Origin: Albugo candida
Taxonomy: Eukaryota; Oomycota; Peronosporomycetes; Albuginales; Albuginaceae
Length of the DNA stretch: 64,000 nucleotides
Assembly (NCBI GenBank): GCA_905220665.1
Contig: CAJNAR010000146.1
Coordinates: forward strand, 596,876 to 660,875
Direction of reading: 5' to 3'
The notes below the pieces were generated by a model, which saw nothing but the letters and a program-made list of their open reading frames with translations, ran no database searches and was not told the DNA's origin. The position numbers and the translations under genes were made by a program. Position 1 is the stretch's first letter. Every line of letters starts with the position of its first letter. This document shows positions 46,655-58,023 of this stretch, in pieces.

Positions 46655-46738
46655 CCTGTCAGGGTACCTTTACAAGTTAACGGACATATGTCGAGATATC
46701 TATAAGTTAGGTTTGTAATTCACTCGATTCCGGCACCA
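46655..46738. promoter_or_regulatory. 84-bp divergent promoter, TRAPPC2L / Notchless
   Basis: Only 84 bp separate the two ATGs, so both promoters and 5'UTRs must share it or overlap coding sequence. No specific factor site recognised. Confidence 0.55.
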
Positions 46739-48496
46739 ATGATGATGGAAGTACCACCATGGAAGAAACATTGTGTGGCAATGGATCCAGAAACCAAAGA
46801 AGACTTGAACCCTGCAAACAACAAGGATTCAGAGTGGAAATCCTCAAATATGTCCATTATCGCTCAATTCCAGCAAGATGATGCAAGTTTGTTCTCGTAA
46901 ACGAATGACCATCGAGTGGCGCCTAATGTCTTTATTCAGGGAACAAGAATTGGACCGCAGATTGATCTTCCTCTGACATCCACCGTATGTCAACTTGAAG
47001 AGCTGGTGAATCAATTACAAGAAAACGGAAGTACGAAAACACCGTATTCCTTCTACGTCAATGATACCGAAATCAGCAAATCTCTTGACATTACTGTCAA
47101 ACAATTGGTACGTTTGCTTTCAAGTGTAATTTCGAAGTATCTATTGACCGCCTTTACAACGTTGAAATGCTTCACAGGGTATCTCAACGGAAGCAGCACT
47201 GACAATCACATTTCAACCTTTAGCTGTGTTTCGAGTGCGTCCAGTGACGCGATGTAGCGATACACTTGAAGGTCACTCTGAAGCGATATTACATGTGAGT
47301 TTCAGCCCAGATGGAAAGAAGCTTGCAAGTGGAGGTGGAGATGCTACTGTGCGTTTCTGGGACACATCGACTTGCTTACCCAAATTCACTGGCCGTGGTC
47401 ACAAGCATCATGTGCTTTGCACGGCTTGGTCTCCTGATGGGGAAAGGTTTTTATCAGGAGATAAAGTTGGCGAAATGCGTTTGTGGGACCCTTTGACAGG
47501 AAAGCAAATCGGGCAGCCAATCAAGGGTCATAAGCAGTGGATCACATCACTTAGCTGGGAGCCAATGCATGCAAACGCATCTTGCGAACGCTTTGCAAGT
47601 GCTTCCAAAGATAGCATGATCAAAGTGTGGAATGCACGTACTGGTCGCCAAATCGCGTCTCTTTCTGGGCATGTGGACTCGGTCGAGTGCGTCAAGTGGG
47701 GAGGTGAAGGACTATTATACAGTGCTTCAAGAGACCGCACTATCAAAGTTTGGGCAATGAATTCTGATGATCACACTGGCAAACTCATTCGTACTTTGAC
47801 CGGACATGGCCACCGAATCAATTCATTAGCACTGAATGTCGATTATGTGTGCAGAACGGGGCCATTTGACCATGCAAACACGACATTTTCAGGTCGCGAT
47901 CAGATGCATAAGGCAGCACTGACTCGATATCAGAATGTACGAAAGAATCAACCGGAACGCTTGGTCTCAGGATCTGACGATTACACATTATTTTTCTGGG
48001 AGCCAGCCGTAAGCTAGAAGAAAAAGCATATGATGTTATCTAATATTTGCCTGCAGGAGAATAAAAAGCCATTGGAGAGATTAACCGGTCATGTCCAGCC
48101 AGTGAATCATATCTGCTTTTCACCAGACGGACGATACTTTGCAAGTGCTTCTTTTGACAAAAAGGTCAAAATCTGGAATGGCCACACGGGAAAATTTATC
48201 GCAACTCTGAGTGGGCACGTTGGAGCTGTGTATCAAGTTTGCTGGTCTAGTGACAGTCGATTGATCGTTAGTGCAAGCAAAGATTCAACAGTCAAAGTAT
48301 GGGAATTAGCCGACTTGAAAAAAGCTAAAGTCACGTTACCTGGGCATGCAGATGAGGTATATGCGCTTGACTGGTCTCCCAACGGTGACAAAGTAGCTTC
48401 TGGAAGCAAGGATCGTACCATCAAAATGTACGTTCGGCCATTTGCTTCAACTTTGAGCTATAACGATTGGTGTACTTGTGCAGATGGAAGCACTGA
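46739..48496 (+). CDS. NLE1: Notchless/Rsa4 WD-repeat ribosome-assembly protein, five exons
   Basis: Exons 46739-46882, 46940-47107, 47178-48008, 48057-48427 and 48484-48496 close in frame to 508 residues. Rsa4/Notchless binds the pre-60S particle and is pulled off by the AAA ATPase Midasin/Rea1. The N-terminal NLE (MIDAS-interacting) domain is followed by a WD40 propeller with repeats such as LEGHSEAILHVSFSPDGKKL, SASKDSMIKVWNARTGRQIA, YSASRDRTIKVWAMN and SGSDDYTLFFWEP. The last exon is only 13 nt and supplies the canonical ending DRTIKIWKH. Intron 1 (46883-46939) begins GCAAGT: no phase-0 GT exists there, and the GC joint gives QFQQDDGTRIGPQIDLP, matching the family. The start has three consecutive ATGs; I took the first. 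Confidence 0.93.
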
Positions 48497-48608
48497 CATT
48501 TTTGATTGGTTGATAAAGAGCTCATTTCCTGAAGCGCGCGAAATGTGCTTGATTGACAGATAACTTGCGGCATATTCAGTTTTTGCCGGATTATAAGCAC
48601 ATAATAGA

Positions 48609-49331
48609 ATGAAACGATCTCATGAAGCAAGCAGTAGAGTACTAATGTTTCACTTCTCCGATCCCAGACAGACATCAGTGAATAAGAATTCAATGGAAAA
48701 TTGTCGCACCCAAAACCTTTGTGCTGATTGGGAAGACAAACTGAAAAAACTTCGTCTAGACGACTCGGGTCCTCGACCTGGTCAAAGAACAAAGCGAAAT
48801 CGTGATGCTACAGTACCTATCAGTAGGGCAAAATGTTTCTTTTTGCTACATCTTATGTGTGACTCCAACATGTAGATGCATTCAGCAGGATGATGATGAA
48901 TGTAGGGTCTGAAAACAGGTTTTCAGACGACGTAAAAAGGAATTTGGGAGTACAGCGTTGCGGCGTCTGTCGTCAGCCGAACACGGACGTGCAGAGAAAA
49001 AGTAAGTTGAGAAAAGAGCCACAACAGCATCAGATTTGGCGATACTTTTCAGGCTCCGATCATGCAATGACAAGACCCGAGATGAACAAGACGTCAAATA
49101 CCATGCAGACGCTCGTAAAGTGTCATCACTGTGAGCAGAATATTGGGGTTTGTTGCGCTCGCAGTTGCGATGAATGTGATTCCGTTTTTTGCATCTTCTG
49201 CACCACATTGATGTACGTTGTCGCTCATTGTAATGGATCAAGTAATAAAAAATTTTACTTGCAGATGTCTTGACAACGAAAAATGTTTATGCTTTCCATG
49301 TCACGATGGATTCGCCATTCAACCAAAATAA
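48609..49331 (+). CDS. Siva-like cysteine-rich zinc-binding protein
   Basis: Exons 48609-48822, 48876-49212 and 49265-49331, with introns of 53 and 52 nt, close to 205 residues. The C-terminus carries a dense Cys array (CHHCEQNIGVCCARSC, then CDECDSVFCIFC) continued across the last intron by LICLDNEKCLCFPCHDGF. This spacing matches the C-terminal zinc-binding region of the Siva family (apoptosis-regulatory, CD27-binding in animals). The N-terminal half is basic and polar with an additional CGVC pair. In organisms without death receptors the role is unknown, so I assign the family only. The start MKRSHEASSRVL is the first ATG in frame, 112 bp after the Notchless stop. The second exon boundary (48876) rests on splice signals and frame alone. 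Confidence 0.72.
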
Positions 49332-49663
49332 ACTTGCTTGAATAAATTTCCATCCGAACGCAGATCTTCTACCGACCACAAAGACGCGCTCACATCACTG
49401 ACTGAAAGATGCTTCATCGGCTCTTGTGTGTGGCATTCGGTCTCAGATATAACTTGGCTACTAATTGTCCTTTGTTGGGTCTCGGAAGTCTCTAGAGCGC
49501 AGAATTAATGAGGCATTATCTTTTGTTGACGAAACAGAGTAAATTACCTGTATCTCGGTTTTGATATCGAAATTGGGCAAATGGATTTTTATCCAAGCCT
49601 GCACAGAGCATCATCTTAGTGTTAGGGAGATCTTTATCGTCTAAACGCATTTTCCTCGCTTCT

Positions 49664-52600
49664 TTAGATAGCAAACGAGCTCATAGTTTGAGATTTATAC
49701 TGCTGTGATTGCGACGTACTAGAGTGATCAAGGTAACCAGGGTCGAACTTCAAAGGTGAGCAGGCTAATTGCGGTTCTGCTATGGAAGAAGCCATGCTTT
49801 TTTCTTTCTGTAACATTTCTGTGGGTACTGCTACGTTGAGATGGAGCTGACACATTTTCTTGGTCGACGAGCTCGGCTTCTCTTGACGTCCACGCCTTGA
49901 TGCACACACAGCACGAACAGGTTTAGGCTTGCTTCGGTCGTATTTTACAAAGGCAAAGGGATCGACTGCTTTTGAAGATTCGGGGCTTCGATACCTTTCT
50001 TGACTGTCTCTCAAGGTACATTCTCTGCTGATTTTGTCGCTATAATTTCGATGGCGCTTTCGGGGTGTCACAATACCATGTTGTTGATCTGGAGAGATCA
50101 TTTTCGTAGGCTTCATAAAATGCCTGATAGTTTGCTGTTTTGCATTGGTGTGATGTGCAGTCAGGACGTTAACATATTTTGTGAATTTCTTCGTCTCTTT
50201 GAGATGACTAAGCTTCTCTTTCTTCAACTTGTCTCGTTCCAGCGATCGCTGCTGCCGCATCCCCTCAAGGAATGGGCTACCATACTCGACATACCCACTT
50301 GTTTCCAATGGTAGGTTTATATAATCGTCTAATCCAACATACTGTTCATGCATCAATCGTATCTGCACCCATTCGTTCATCATAAGTTCGCATGGCATAG
50401 GTGCTAAGAGTGTAGTAGGAGCTTTGATCATGTCATCAAACGATAAGAGCTTCTTGCCACAGAACACAATTAAGCAACATGTCTGCTTAGTGTTCCTGGG
50501 GTCCATCGGTCCGACACATTCACTTCCAATTTTGATTTGCAAATTCTTACGATCATGTTGAATAATTGATTGAATTTTGAAAATGACGATGGATTGTGCT
50601 TGCGTTACCAAGCTTGTACAGAACTTGATGCTTTTGCACATAATCTCACTCATGTACCCTGGATTTGCGACTGCAAGTTGTTGTATTGACCGTATCTGCA
50701 TGCGACGCAAATCTTTCTCTGTTGATTCAACTACTCCATGGATCTGCCGTAGGACAGTGCTGTCGTTTCTGGTATTCCAAATACGTAAGTAGATGGTACG
50801 CCACAAATCGTATGCTGTCCAAAGCTTTTTACCCAACTGACGGTGTCTCAAATATTCCACGATGGCTGCGACAAAGCACTCTGTGAGGTAGTATTTGAAT
50901 ATCAAGGGAAATAATACCAGTCATTAAACGTTTCGCATTTTCTACTATCTCATCACGTTCGAGCTGTAAACCAGTATCATTGATATCTATTCTTCCCAGA
51001 GCGGACTGGAGAAGAACGTTGTATTTGAATAATTTTCCTCGTCCTTGAGAAACTGAGGTATCGGTCCTGACGGCAAACCGCAAACTAAGTTTGCTTAATG
51101 CGCTAATATCAAGACGCTCGTTTCTCCGTAGCGGATGTTGCCCTCCATGACACGCCATCAAGAGTTCCAACAGTGTTGTGGTTGTCACGTCTATGACGTC
51201 GAGCTCTCGAATCCGTTTCATCGTCGAACGGTCCAGCGAATATTGATTCATCAATTCTCCGACATTCGTTTTGCAAACCTTATTTGCTTGCTTCGCCAGC
51301 GTGACCATACCCTCTTCGAGTAGGTCATCCAAGACTTGCGACAATATATTTCTTGCATGTGAGTCGGACTCGTCATTTCGCTGTTTCCGAATATCGTGAA
51401 TCAAAAATGATTGCTAGTCGTCCAAAGTCATAATCATCAATCTAAAAGGTGGCTATAACAACATACTTGTAGCCAAGACAGAGCGCTTTCCACGTCGTAG
51501 ACTAGTAGAAGGAGGTAGTGAAAAATTTACAAGGATGCATGTACCGACATACTTGCACCACGAATGACTTCTCCGTTGATAAATTCTGCAAGTTTGCTAT
51601 GCATTGCACTTCTTATAGGAACCATTTCTGGATTGCTACAATATCCGCAAATATAACGAAGAGAGGTCGACAGGTTGGGCCATCTGGCCATCTTACTCAC
51701 GTAAATAGCTCTTCGTAGAATTTGACCATCTTGGATTTGGTCATGATGACGGCCATACCGTGATTGTCGACTCCATGCCTTCCGGCCCGTCCAGCCATTC
51801 GCAAGATATCGGACGGTGAGTACTCAACGAAACCGTCCTCACCGATGTAGACTTGCGTTGACTTGATGATGACCAATTTCGCTGTCTAGATTCAGTGATG
51901 ATTAAACGGCTCAGGTAACAAGTTCTGATCTACCAGATTAGTATCAACGAAGAACGAAGTCGTGCAACTGTTCGATGGATTTCTCGTAAATATCATACAG
52001 CTGAAACTCGTCTGAGCAATTACCATAACACTTGAATCTTTCCCGACTTGAATTCTTGATAAATAGAAGCCCTTCATAGTGCGGCCATAAAGCTACTGAT
52101 AGTATACGTTTACGAAAGCTACTCACCTACTGTTATCATCCATTGCAGCATGATAAAAGCCAATATTATGCTTCAAAAGATGTTGTAGCTTGTCATCGTG
52201 CTTTGTGATGAGGAATGTCAAGCGAATATGATGGAATATGTCGACCTACAACATTGATTTTTGACGATTTGTCTTGATCTTCCAAGGGTTTTGCAAGCTT
52301 CCTGAGAGTTATCGCCACATTCAGATCTCTCACCGAGCACCAAATCAGTAAAGTTTCAGGTACTTTGCAAGCTCCTCGCATGACTTTCGGGAATTGCAAA
52401 ATATGATGCTCGGTCTTTCACTGGGGTAGCTCTTCAGAATCTCTACTACTTTCTGGTCCGATATTCTATAATGATGTTAAATGAGTTTACGCTGGATATA
52501 CCCGATGAGTAACCTTTCATGTACGAATGGGTTGTAGTGAGGAGCTACGTCCAACACCATGTTTGTCAATGGGACTACGATGACGCGCATCATGCATTAA

Positions 52601-53571
52601 CCGCTATATCAAGCGCCTCTACAAAAGCAAAATGTACCCAGCCTATGTTGAAACCCAAACTGCTTCACTATAAGAATGAAGGATGTTCAGACGTCTCCGT
52701 GATCAGCGCTTACACTAATCTGCATGTCTTCTGGGCAATCGATCCAAGTTGCAATGTCTTGAACATTGGAAATTGTATTAGAGACTGCCACTATTCTTCT
52801 ACGATAGTGGCCATGACGCTTATTTTAGTCTTTTCTTCACACGTGTATCAAATTTAATCACATTTTATCATTTGAAGTGATCGGATGGTATTGTGACAGT
52901 TTGGTCCGGACAATCGCAACTTCAAGTGCGGCCCCACGAATGACATCCCCAATTTGATCCATTTCATCAATCAGCAGCAGTCCGACGGATTTTAGGAACA
53001 TCTGCAATGTGAAAGTCTGCAGCTCTAGCCAAATTGAGTGATAAAACCACTCACGGTAGAAGAATTTCTGGTCATGCTGTCCCACTTTTTTGGAAATGGC
53101 AACAGCATTATTAGCTACCCCCAAGCTTTACCCTTTTACCTTTTCTGGAGTGGTAAGAATCACATGTGCTTTTTTCCATTCGCTTTCTGTAATTTCATCC
53201 TCCCCTGATACTTTCAGAAAATTCAACCCCAGCGATTTTTCTCCAAAACGCGTCTTCCAATCCTTCCATCTTGCCAGCCAGAATTGTCGCAGCTATCCTC
53301 AATAATCACGTAACACGACGCACCTATCGAGCAAGAGTCTTTTGTAGGGCAGAAGATATATGATTTTCTTTTGACGGGTTTCGTGATTCCGATGAAATTG
53401 AAACAAGCTGGCTTCCAAAATGAGAGTTTTTCCACTTCGATTAGGGGCACACACAAGAAGATTTTCCCTCCTCGTAAATGCTTTTGATAAAGTGGTCGAC
53501 TGGAGCTCGGTTAGGTCTTGATGCGGAATGCACTCATCAAATGGAGATGGAAGCACTTGGTTGACGCGCAT
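49664..53571 (-). CDS. HFM1: HFM1/MER3-type meiotic DNA helicase, many exons
   Basis: An intron-rich Ski2-like helicase. Upstream exons read well: 53324-53571, 53140-53269, 53055-53084, 52862-53001 and about 52,670-52,798. The middle (about 51,450-52,670) has conserved segments whose exact joints I could not all settle. About 50,900-51,404 and 49,664-50,880 form the C-terminal part. Motifs in order are CAPNRSGKT (I), LTTPEKWDSMTRN, IDEMDQIGD (II), AVSNTIS (III), SIIFCNSRKSCEELA (IV), FYHAAMDDN, LVIIKSTQVY, and DILRMAGRAGRHG (VI). A Sec63-like domain follows (RIRELDVIDVTTTTLLELL, NVLLQSALGRIDI), then a basic tail. MER3/HFM1 promotes crossover formation in meiosis. Motifs I, II, III and Va deviate from consensus. 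The protein starts very close to the helicase core, so a diverged upstream exon may be missing. Confidence 0.82.
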
Positions 53572-53624
53572 TTATCGAAATCCTTTTGTATCAATAAGTG
53601 CGGTATGCCAAATGCAAATTTAGC

Positions 53625-53648
53625 TTCAACTTCAACTTCAACTTCAAC
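53625..53648 (+). repeat. Hexamer microsatellite (TTCAAC)4
   Basis: Four perfect tandem copies of TTCAAC just upstream of the HFM1 start (on the other strand, GTTGAA). Short and probably neutral, but it lies within 60 bp of the presumed start. Confidence 0.85.
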
Positions 53649-56600
53649 GTTGAATTTAGCACTACGCACATATCAGCTATTCACGTTTTCAATAAACCGT
53701 ATAATGGTCACAGAAGCGCTTCCACGTTTCAGCACTTGTTAAGAGTAGGTATTTCCGTCGTAAAGATCCGGACTGATTGAACTTATTCATTTACGTTCAG
53801 CCCTTCAGGAGTAAATAAATATCTAGAGATACAGAGATGAAAAGAGTTAGAAATTATGTATTTGCTCTAGTATCCGAATTTAATAAAAAAAATCTCCGGG
53901 ACAGCATCCAGCTATGTCCCACATCCTTCTGCATATTCAACGACCGACCCAACTTCGTTGCGTCTCGTTTCACTTCGTCTTTTGCTTTGAGCTTCCCAAT
54001 GATTCTAATTGCGATGTTTTCGTTCGTTTTCGCCATTACATGGTAGTAATATGTAATTCAGCGAGTAATTTGCCAATAACGTTGCTTAGGAAGGTGAAGT
54101 GACGCAGATATCGGTCTATTTACCGGACTCAAAAAGAAGTGAACCAATCTTGAGCTTTCAACATTTTCTCTAGATGTTGCTAGCTCAGCCTTGTAGAAAA
54201 AAGCGATTCGCAGTTCTCTTGGGCAATTTTTTGGTCATGCAGCAATCCTGTCAAGCAAGGCTTGAGTCTAAACGCTTCCAACTAATCTATTGGTCAGAAC
54301 ACAACCACATAAGCAAAATATGCTTCTGAACGAATGGTTAGTAAAGTAATTTTTGCGATTAGAAGAATTGAGGATATCCCTAGTAATGACATATTTGGTT
54401 CAAGATTAGAAGATTGATTATAGCACATTCCCCATGATCCACTCTTACAGAGACAAGGGATGCATCCTGGAGTATTTATAGCGCACTCACTATTGCATAC
54501 TTCGCTTCAACATGCCATCCTCGTTTCTGGCTTATAGAAAGCGCTCTTCATCTTGGTGACTTGTGTACGGTATGCAAAATGTAACGTCTTCATGCTAAGA
54601 AAACATTCGTTTTGTGGAAGTTTGCTAGCGAGAGGTGAATCAAATTGATTGATTTAGTCGACTTGATGGCCGGTTTTCGTCTCAGCTTCGACTAACTCGC
54701 AAACTACGGCTAATCTTTAGGTTCCGCAAGATATTGCGAGAACTGTTGATAGGATTTTGCGGTCAATGTGAATAAACACATGAGATGACACTACGTTCCT
54801 GAGAAGAATTTATCACTAGGCCAAAGCATTGTTCATGAAAATCCAGATTAGCGCAATGATTCAAGCCAAGAGCGAGCGCAGTGGAATTATCTTGTTTCAT
54901 AGCAAGCATTATATGAAAGATAGCCTTCGGAAAATTGAAAAAAAATCAAATAGTTGATAATTTACTGATAAAAAAACATTTAATGCAAAAACAGAACAGA
55001 CTTAAGGCCATACCGTCATCGTGCAGGAAATAAGTATGCGATGACTTTTATCCGCATACATTGTCGATAGTTGGAGCAGGTTCTGCTGTATTGGTAGCGT
55101 ATGGTTAAATTTCCAGTCGAATGCGCATAGTTCTGGTTTGAAAGTATTACCTTATGCTACAGCGAGCCTCACTCTTTTGATAGAGACATGTACGATGCAA
55201 ACAAGATGGTAGAAACTGATCTCGACATAGTGGAAGTATATCAAGTTGCTCATACAGCACGCACTAGGTAACATAAACTAATTTTTACGATGCGACATCG
55301 ATTCCGGCTATGCAATGTACTTGATGTACATATGGATGTTACTATCTGCACGCATTTTTACGATCGCGTTGCAATCAGTGTTAACCCTTCAAGCATGACT
55401 TAGAAGACCGCAATGATTTATTGAAATGGAATTGTTACAGTTTATCGTGCTTATTCTACCAGTTACAGTCACGCAGGTGATGAGACCAGCACCTAGTCGC
55501 TATTTTGACCATACAAACGCTTGAATGACACCAGCGCGAGTTCATGAGGTAATCAATATCGTATTCCTTCCACCCATTCTACACGCAATTCCATGGAGTA
55601 ACACTGTAAATGTACCTCTACAAGGAGCATGCAAGTGTTTATGAAATCGGTGGTTGTAGTTGTCGTTCTTGTTGACGCCACGAACGTAAGCGATCGACAA
55701 CGCTCCAAGCTCGTCCTTAGCTGCAGAGAGTAAACGTTATGATTGAGATCGAGTCTTCTACCTTGACGTGTATGCCAAGGATAAAAAAAGACTAGTAATC
55801 TTTTGAATGCTGCAATCAAATTACCCACTGCATCACCTTGAGAAATCATTTTTTGTATGAAAGAATTCTTCTCAAGGAAGTTCATTCATTTGACTTTAGT
55901 GTGAGTAGCAAGTGCCATTTACGATCGCAAAAGCGACACCGCCCTCCGCACAAAAATATCACCATCTAGACACCGAGTTTATATCTTTGCGGGTGATTTA
56001 CACGGTTCGAGTATATGCTTTCTCTCCTGTACGCTCAATAAACACTGCGGTCATCCTATTGAGCTTTGAAATACTCATGCATCAGTTTGTCTAATGTCAA
56101 TGGTTTACGATCATGTACTTAGCATGTGAAACGTAACAAATGGTATTGTATACGTAGTAGACTTGAGCGATACTTATTGGTCGCTGAAAACCTTCATGGC
56201 ACTAAATACAGATGAGATCGTATTCGATAAGGCAAAAACAGTACAGCCAGACAAAGCTAAGAGGTGTCAGATCCTGAATTCTGAACAGTCCGATTTAGTT
56301 CCGTCATTTAGAAACGGACTTAGGAACAACACTTGCAGACAAAATTAGTCGAACAAAGAGAAACTCAACAAATACTCCAGTAGACGTGATACTCACCATT
56401 AAATCATCGAAACTACTTTATGCGATATCATGCTAGCAGCCAGTATACGTTTAATCTCCGTGTTTGGGACTAGGTTGGTAGAACTGCAGTACCTAGCTCT
56501 GCCTTTCAATGCTCAGCATTTTTTCAGATTATTCTAGGATTGCGAGGCATATCTGACAAGGAGCATTTGATTTAGTTCCTTCGACAGCCAGCAACTTGAG

Positions 56601-57489
56601 ATAGGCCTTAAACTCTCCATCTATTTGCGTATCTTATAGCTTTACCATGTTATGTTCTGGAGTTGTTATTCATGCTATTGAGATGAACAAGAAATATGAA
56701 AATAATGCACCGCTGATCGTTACTGCATACAAAACGCCAAAGCCGTAGTTGTTGCCTAGTGGTATTTCCTTCAGCGATACCCCCCCTCACCGCTCAATTT
56801 ATGAGCTCAATAAGGTTGTCTCAATCTTGAATGAATAATGTGGCTGTACCAAGTCCCACATGAATTCTACCGAGCAATAAGTCAGAACCAGCATTTTACA
56901 CCACGAAACTCAGGTTTTTTCGTACATGGAACATTGCCGCATATGCCATTGTGCCACTAACTATTTTCTTGCCATGACGTTTACAACCTCAAGTAATGTT
57001 CGGCTCTGTGTTGCTCAATCGTCAGGTATCATTTTCTTTTTTGAGAAAATTTATCACTTTCTGATCCTGCGAGCACGTAATATCGTAATTGTAAAGCAGG
57101 GTGCGCTACCTTGAACTTACTTGACTTATTATATTCTCCTCTAGTAGAGAGAGATTGATCACGAATGCATTCATCTACATAGTACAGTTGCATTTGTACT
57201 CATTCAAAGTATATTAATCTCTAACAACTTGTAGGCTTGCTATCGTGTGATCAATACTTTTTGAAAAGTATCTCCCGAAATCTCGACACACTCTTTTCTC
57301 TGTGCTATAGGCTCTCTGGTACCGTCAGCCTGATACAATCCTTTGGACCCATTTCGAACAATACATTCAATTCTGCATGATACTTTATGGCGGTGCAAAT
57401 GTATCGCCAAAGCATGACATGGGTGTCAGTAGAGGTGCAACCACCTTCCTGTTGGCGATGATGCTGCGAGTTCAGATAACGCACCATAA
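53649..57489. other. Gene-free subtelomeric stretch
   Basis: About 3.8 kb of AT-rich sequence with stops in all frames. The only frame above 100 codons (55,553-55,885, minus) includes a Thr run and has no domain I recognise; I do not call it a gene. No tRNA, tandem array or recognisable transposon domain was seen. Confidence 0.45.
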
Positions 57490-57492
57490 TTC

Positions 57493-57635
57493 GGGTGGAT
57501 TGTCTGAGGATGTTCTCGACAATTCTACTGGGTAAATAATGAAAGGCTAAGAATAACTGATCAGGTAAACTTACGACCTAAATCAATATAACACACTTTT
57601 CAATCAACTCTGCTGCAATAAATTATGAGCCCAAG
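57493..57635 (+). repeat. Degenerate 5' LTR-like segment of copia relic B
   Basis: Shares GGTGGATT, then AAAGGCTAAGAATAACT (57,542-57,558), then a CTGCTGC-AATAAATT end with the segment at 61,769-61,915, in the same order and similar spacing. Divergence outside these blocks is high. Confidence 0.5.
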
Positions 57636-57764
57636 AACGGTCAACTGCATCTTGCATGAGAACGACTGCTTCATATGAGATCTCAATGCTCGCATGAGGA
57701 TTGCAAAAAAAGGCCTCTTGTCACATACTTCCAATGTTAGTCAGGACGGCACAATCTACTGCCC

Positions 57765-57799
57765 AAGCTTAGGAGATTTGAAAGACCTTTTTCCCCTCC
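57765..57799 (+). repeat. 35-bp direct repeat, copy 1
   Basis: Matches 57,989-58,023 at 33 of 35 positions by eye (begins AAGCTT, ends CCCCTCC). It lies in the gag-region leader of copia relic B. Confidence 0.8.
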
Positions 57800-57988
57800 C
57801 ATCGGAACGACGCCAGCGCATCTTCAGTTTGATTATCGACATATTGCTGGTAAATGCAACTGTTCTTAGGAATGAAGTTGGATTGTGACCAATTGCCTGA
57901 TAAAAATATGTAGATTGCACTTGTTGCAATAGAGGTAGAAATAAAAGTAAAATATATTAAGTATCAACCTTGTTTGTCAACAGTGCAA

Positions 57989-58023
57989 AAGCTTGGGAGA
58001 TTTAAAAGACCTTTTTCCCCTCC
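57989..58023 (+). repeat. 35-bp direct repeat, copy 2
   Basis: Second copy of the 57,765-57,799 repeat, 224 bp downstream in the same orientation, two mismatches. Confidence 0.8.

Noticed and set aside
48421..48563. Extended C-terminus of Notchless reading past 48,427
   Set aside because: The GTACGT donor and TGCAG acceptor give the canonical WD ending IKIWKH, whereas read-through gives unrelated sequence.
52519..52857. 112-codon plus-strand frame within the helicase locus
   Set aside because: Antisense to conserved helicase motifs III and flanking segments (AVSNTIS, IATWIDCP); no independent domain.
55553..55885. 110-codon minus-strand frame in the subtelomeric stretch
   Set aside because: Contains a Thr run from a simple ACA/ACG-type repeat, has no domain and no splice-supported partner.
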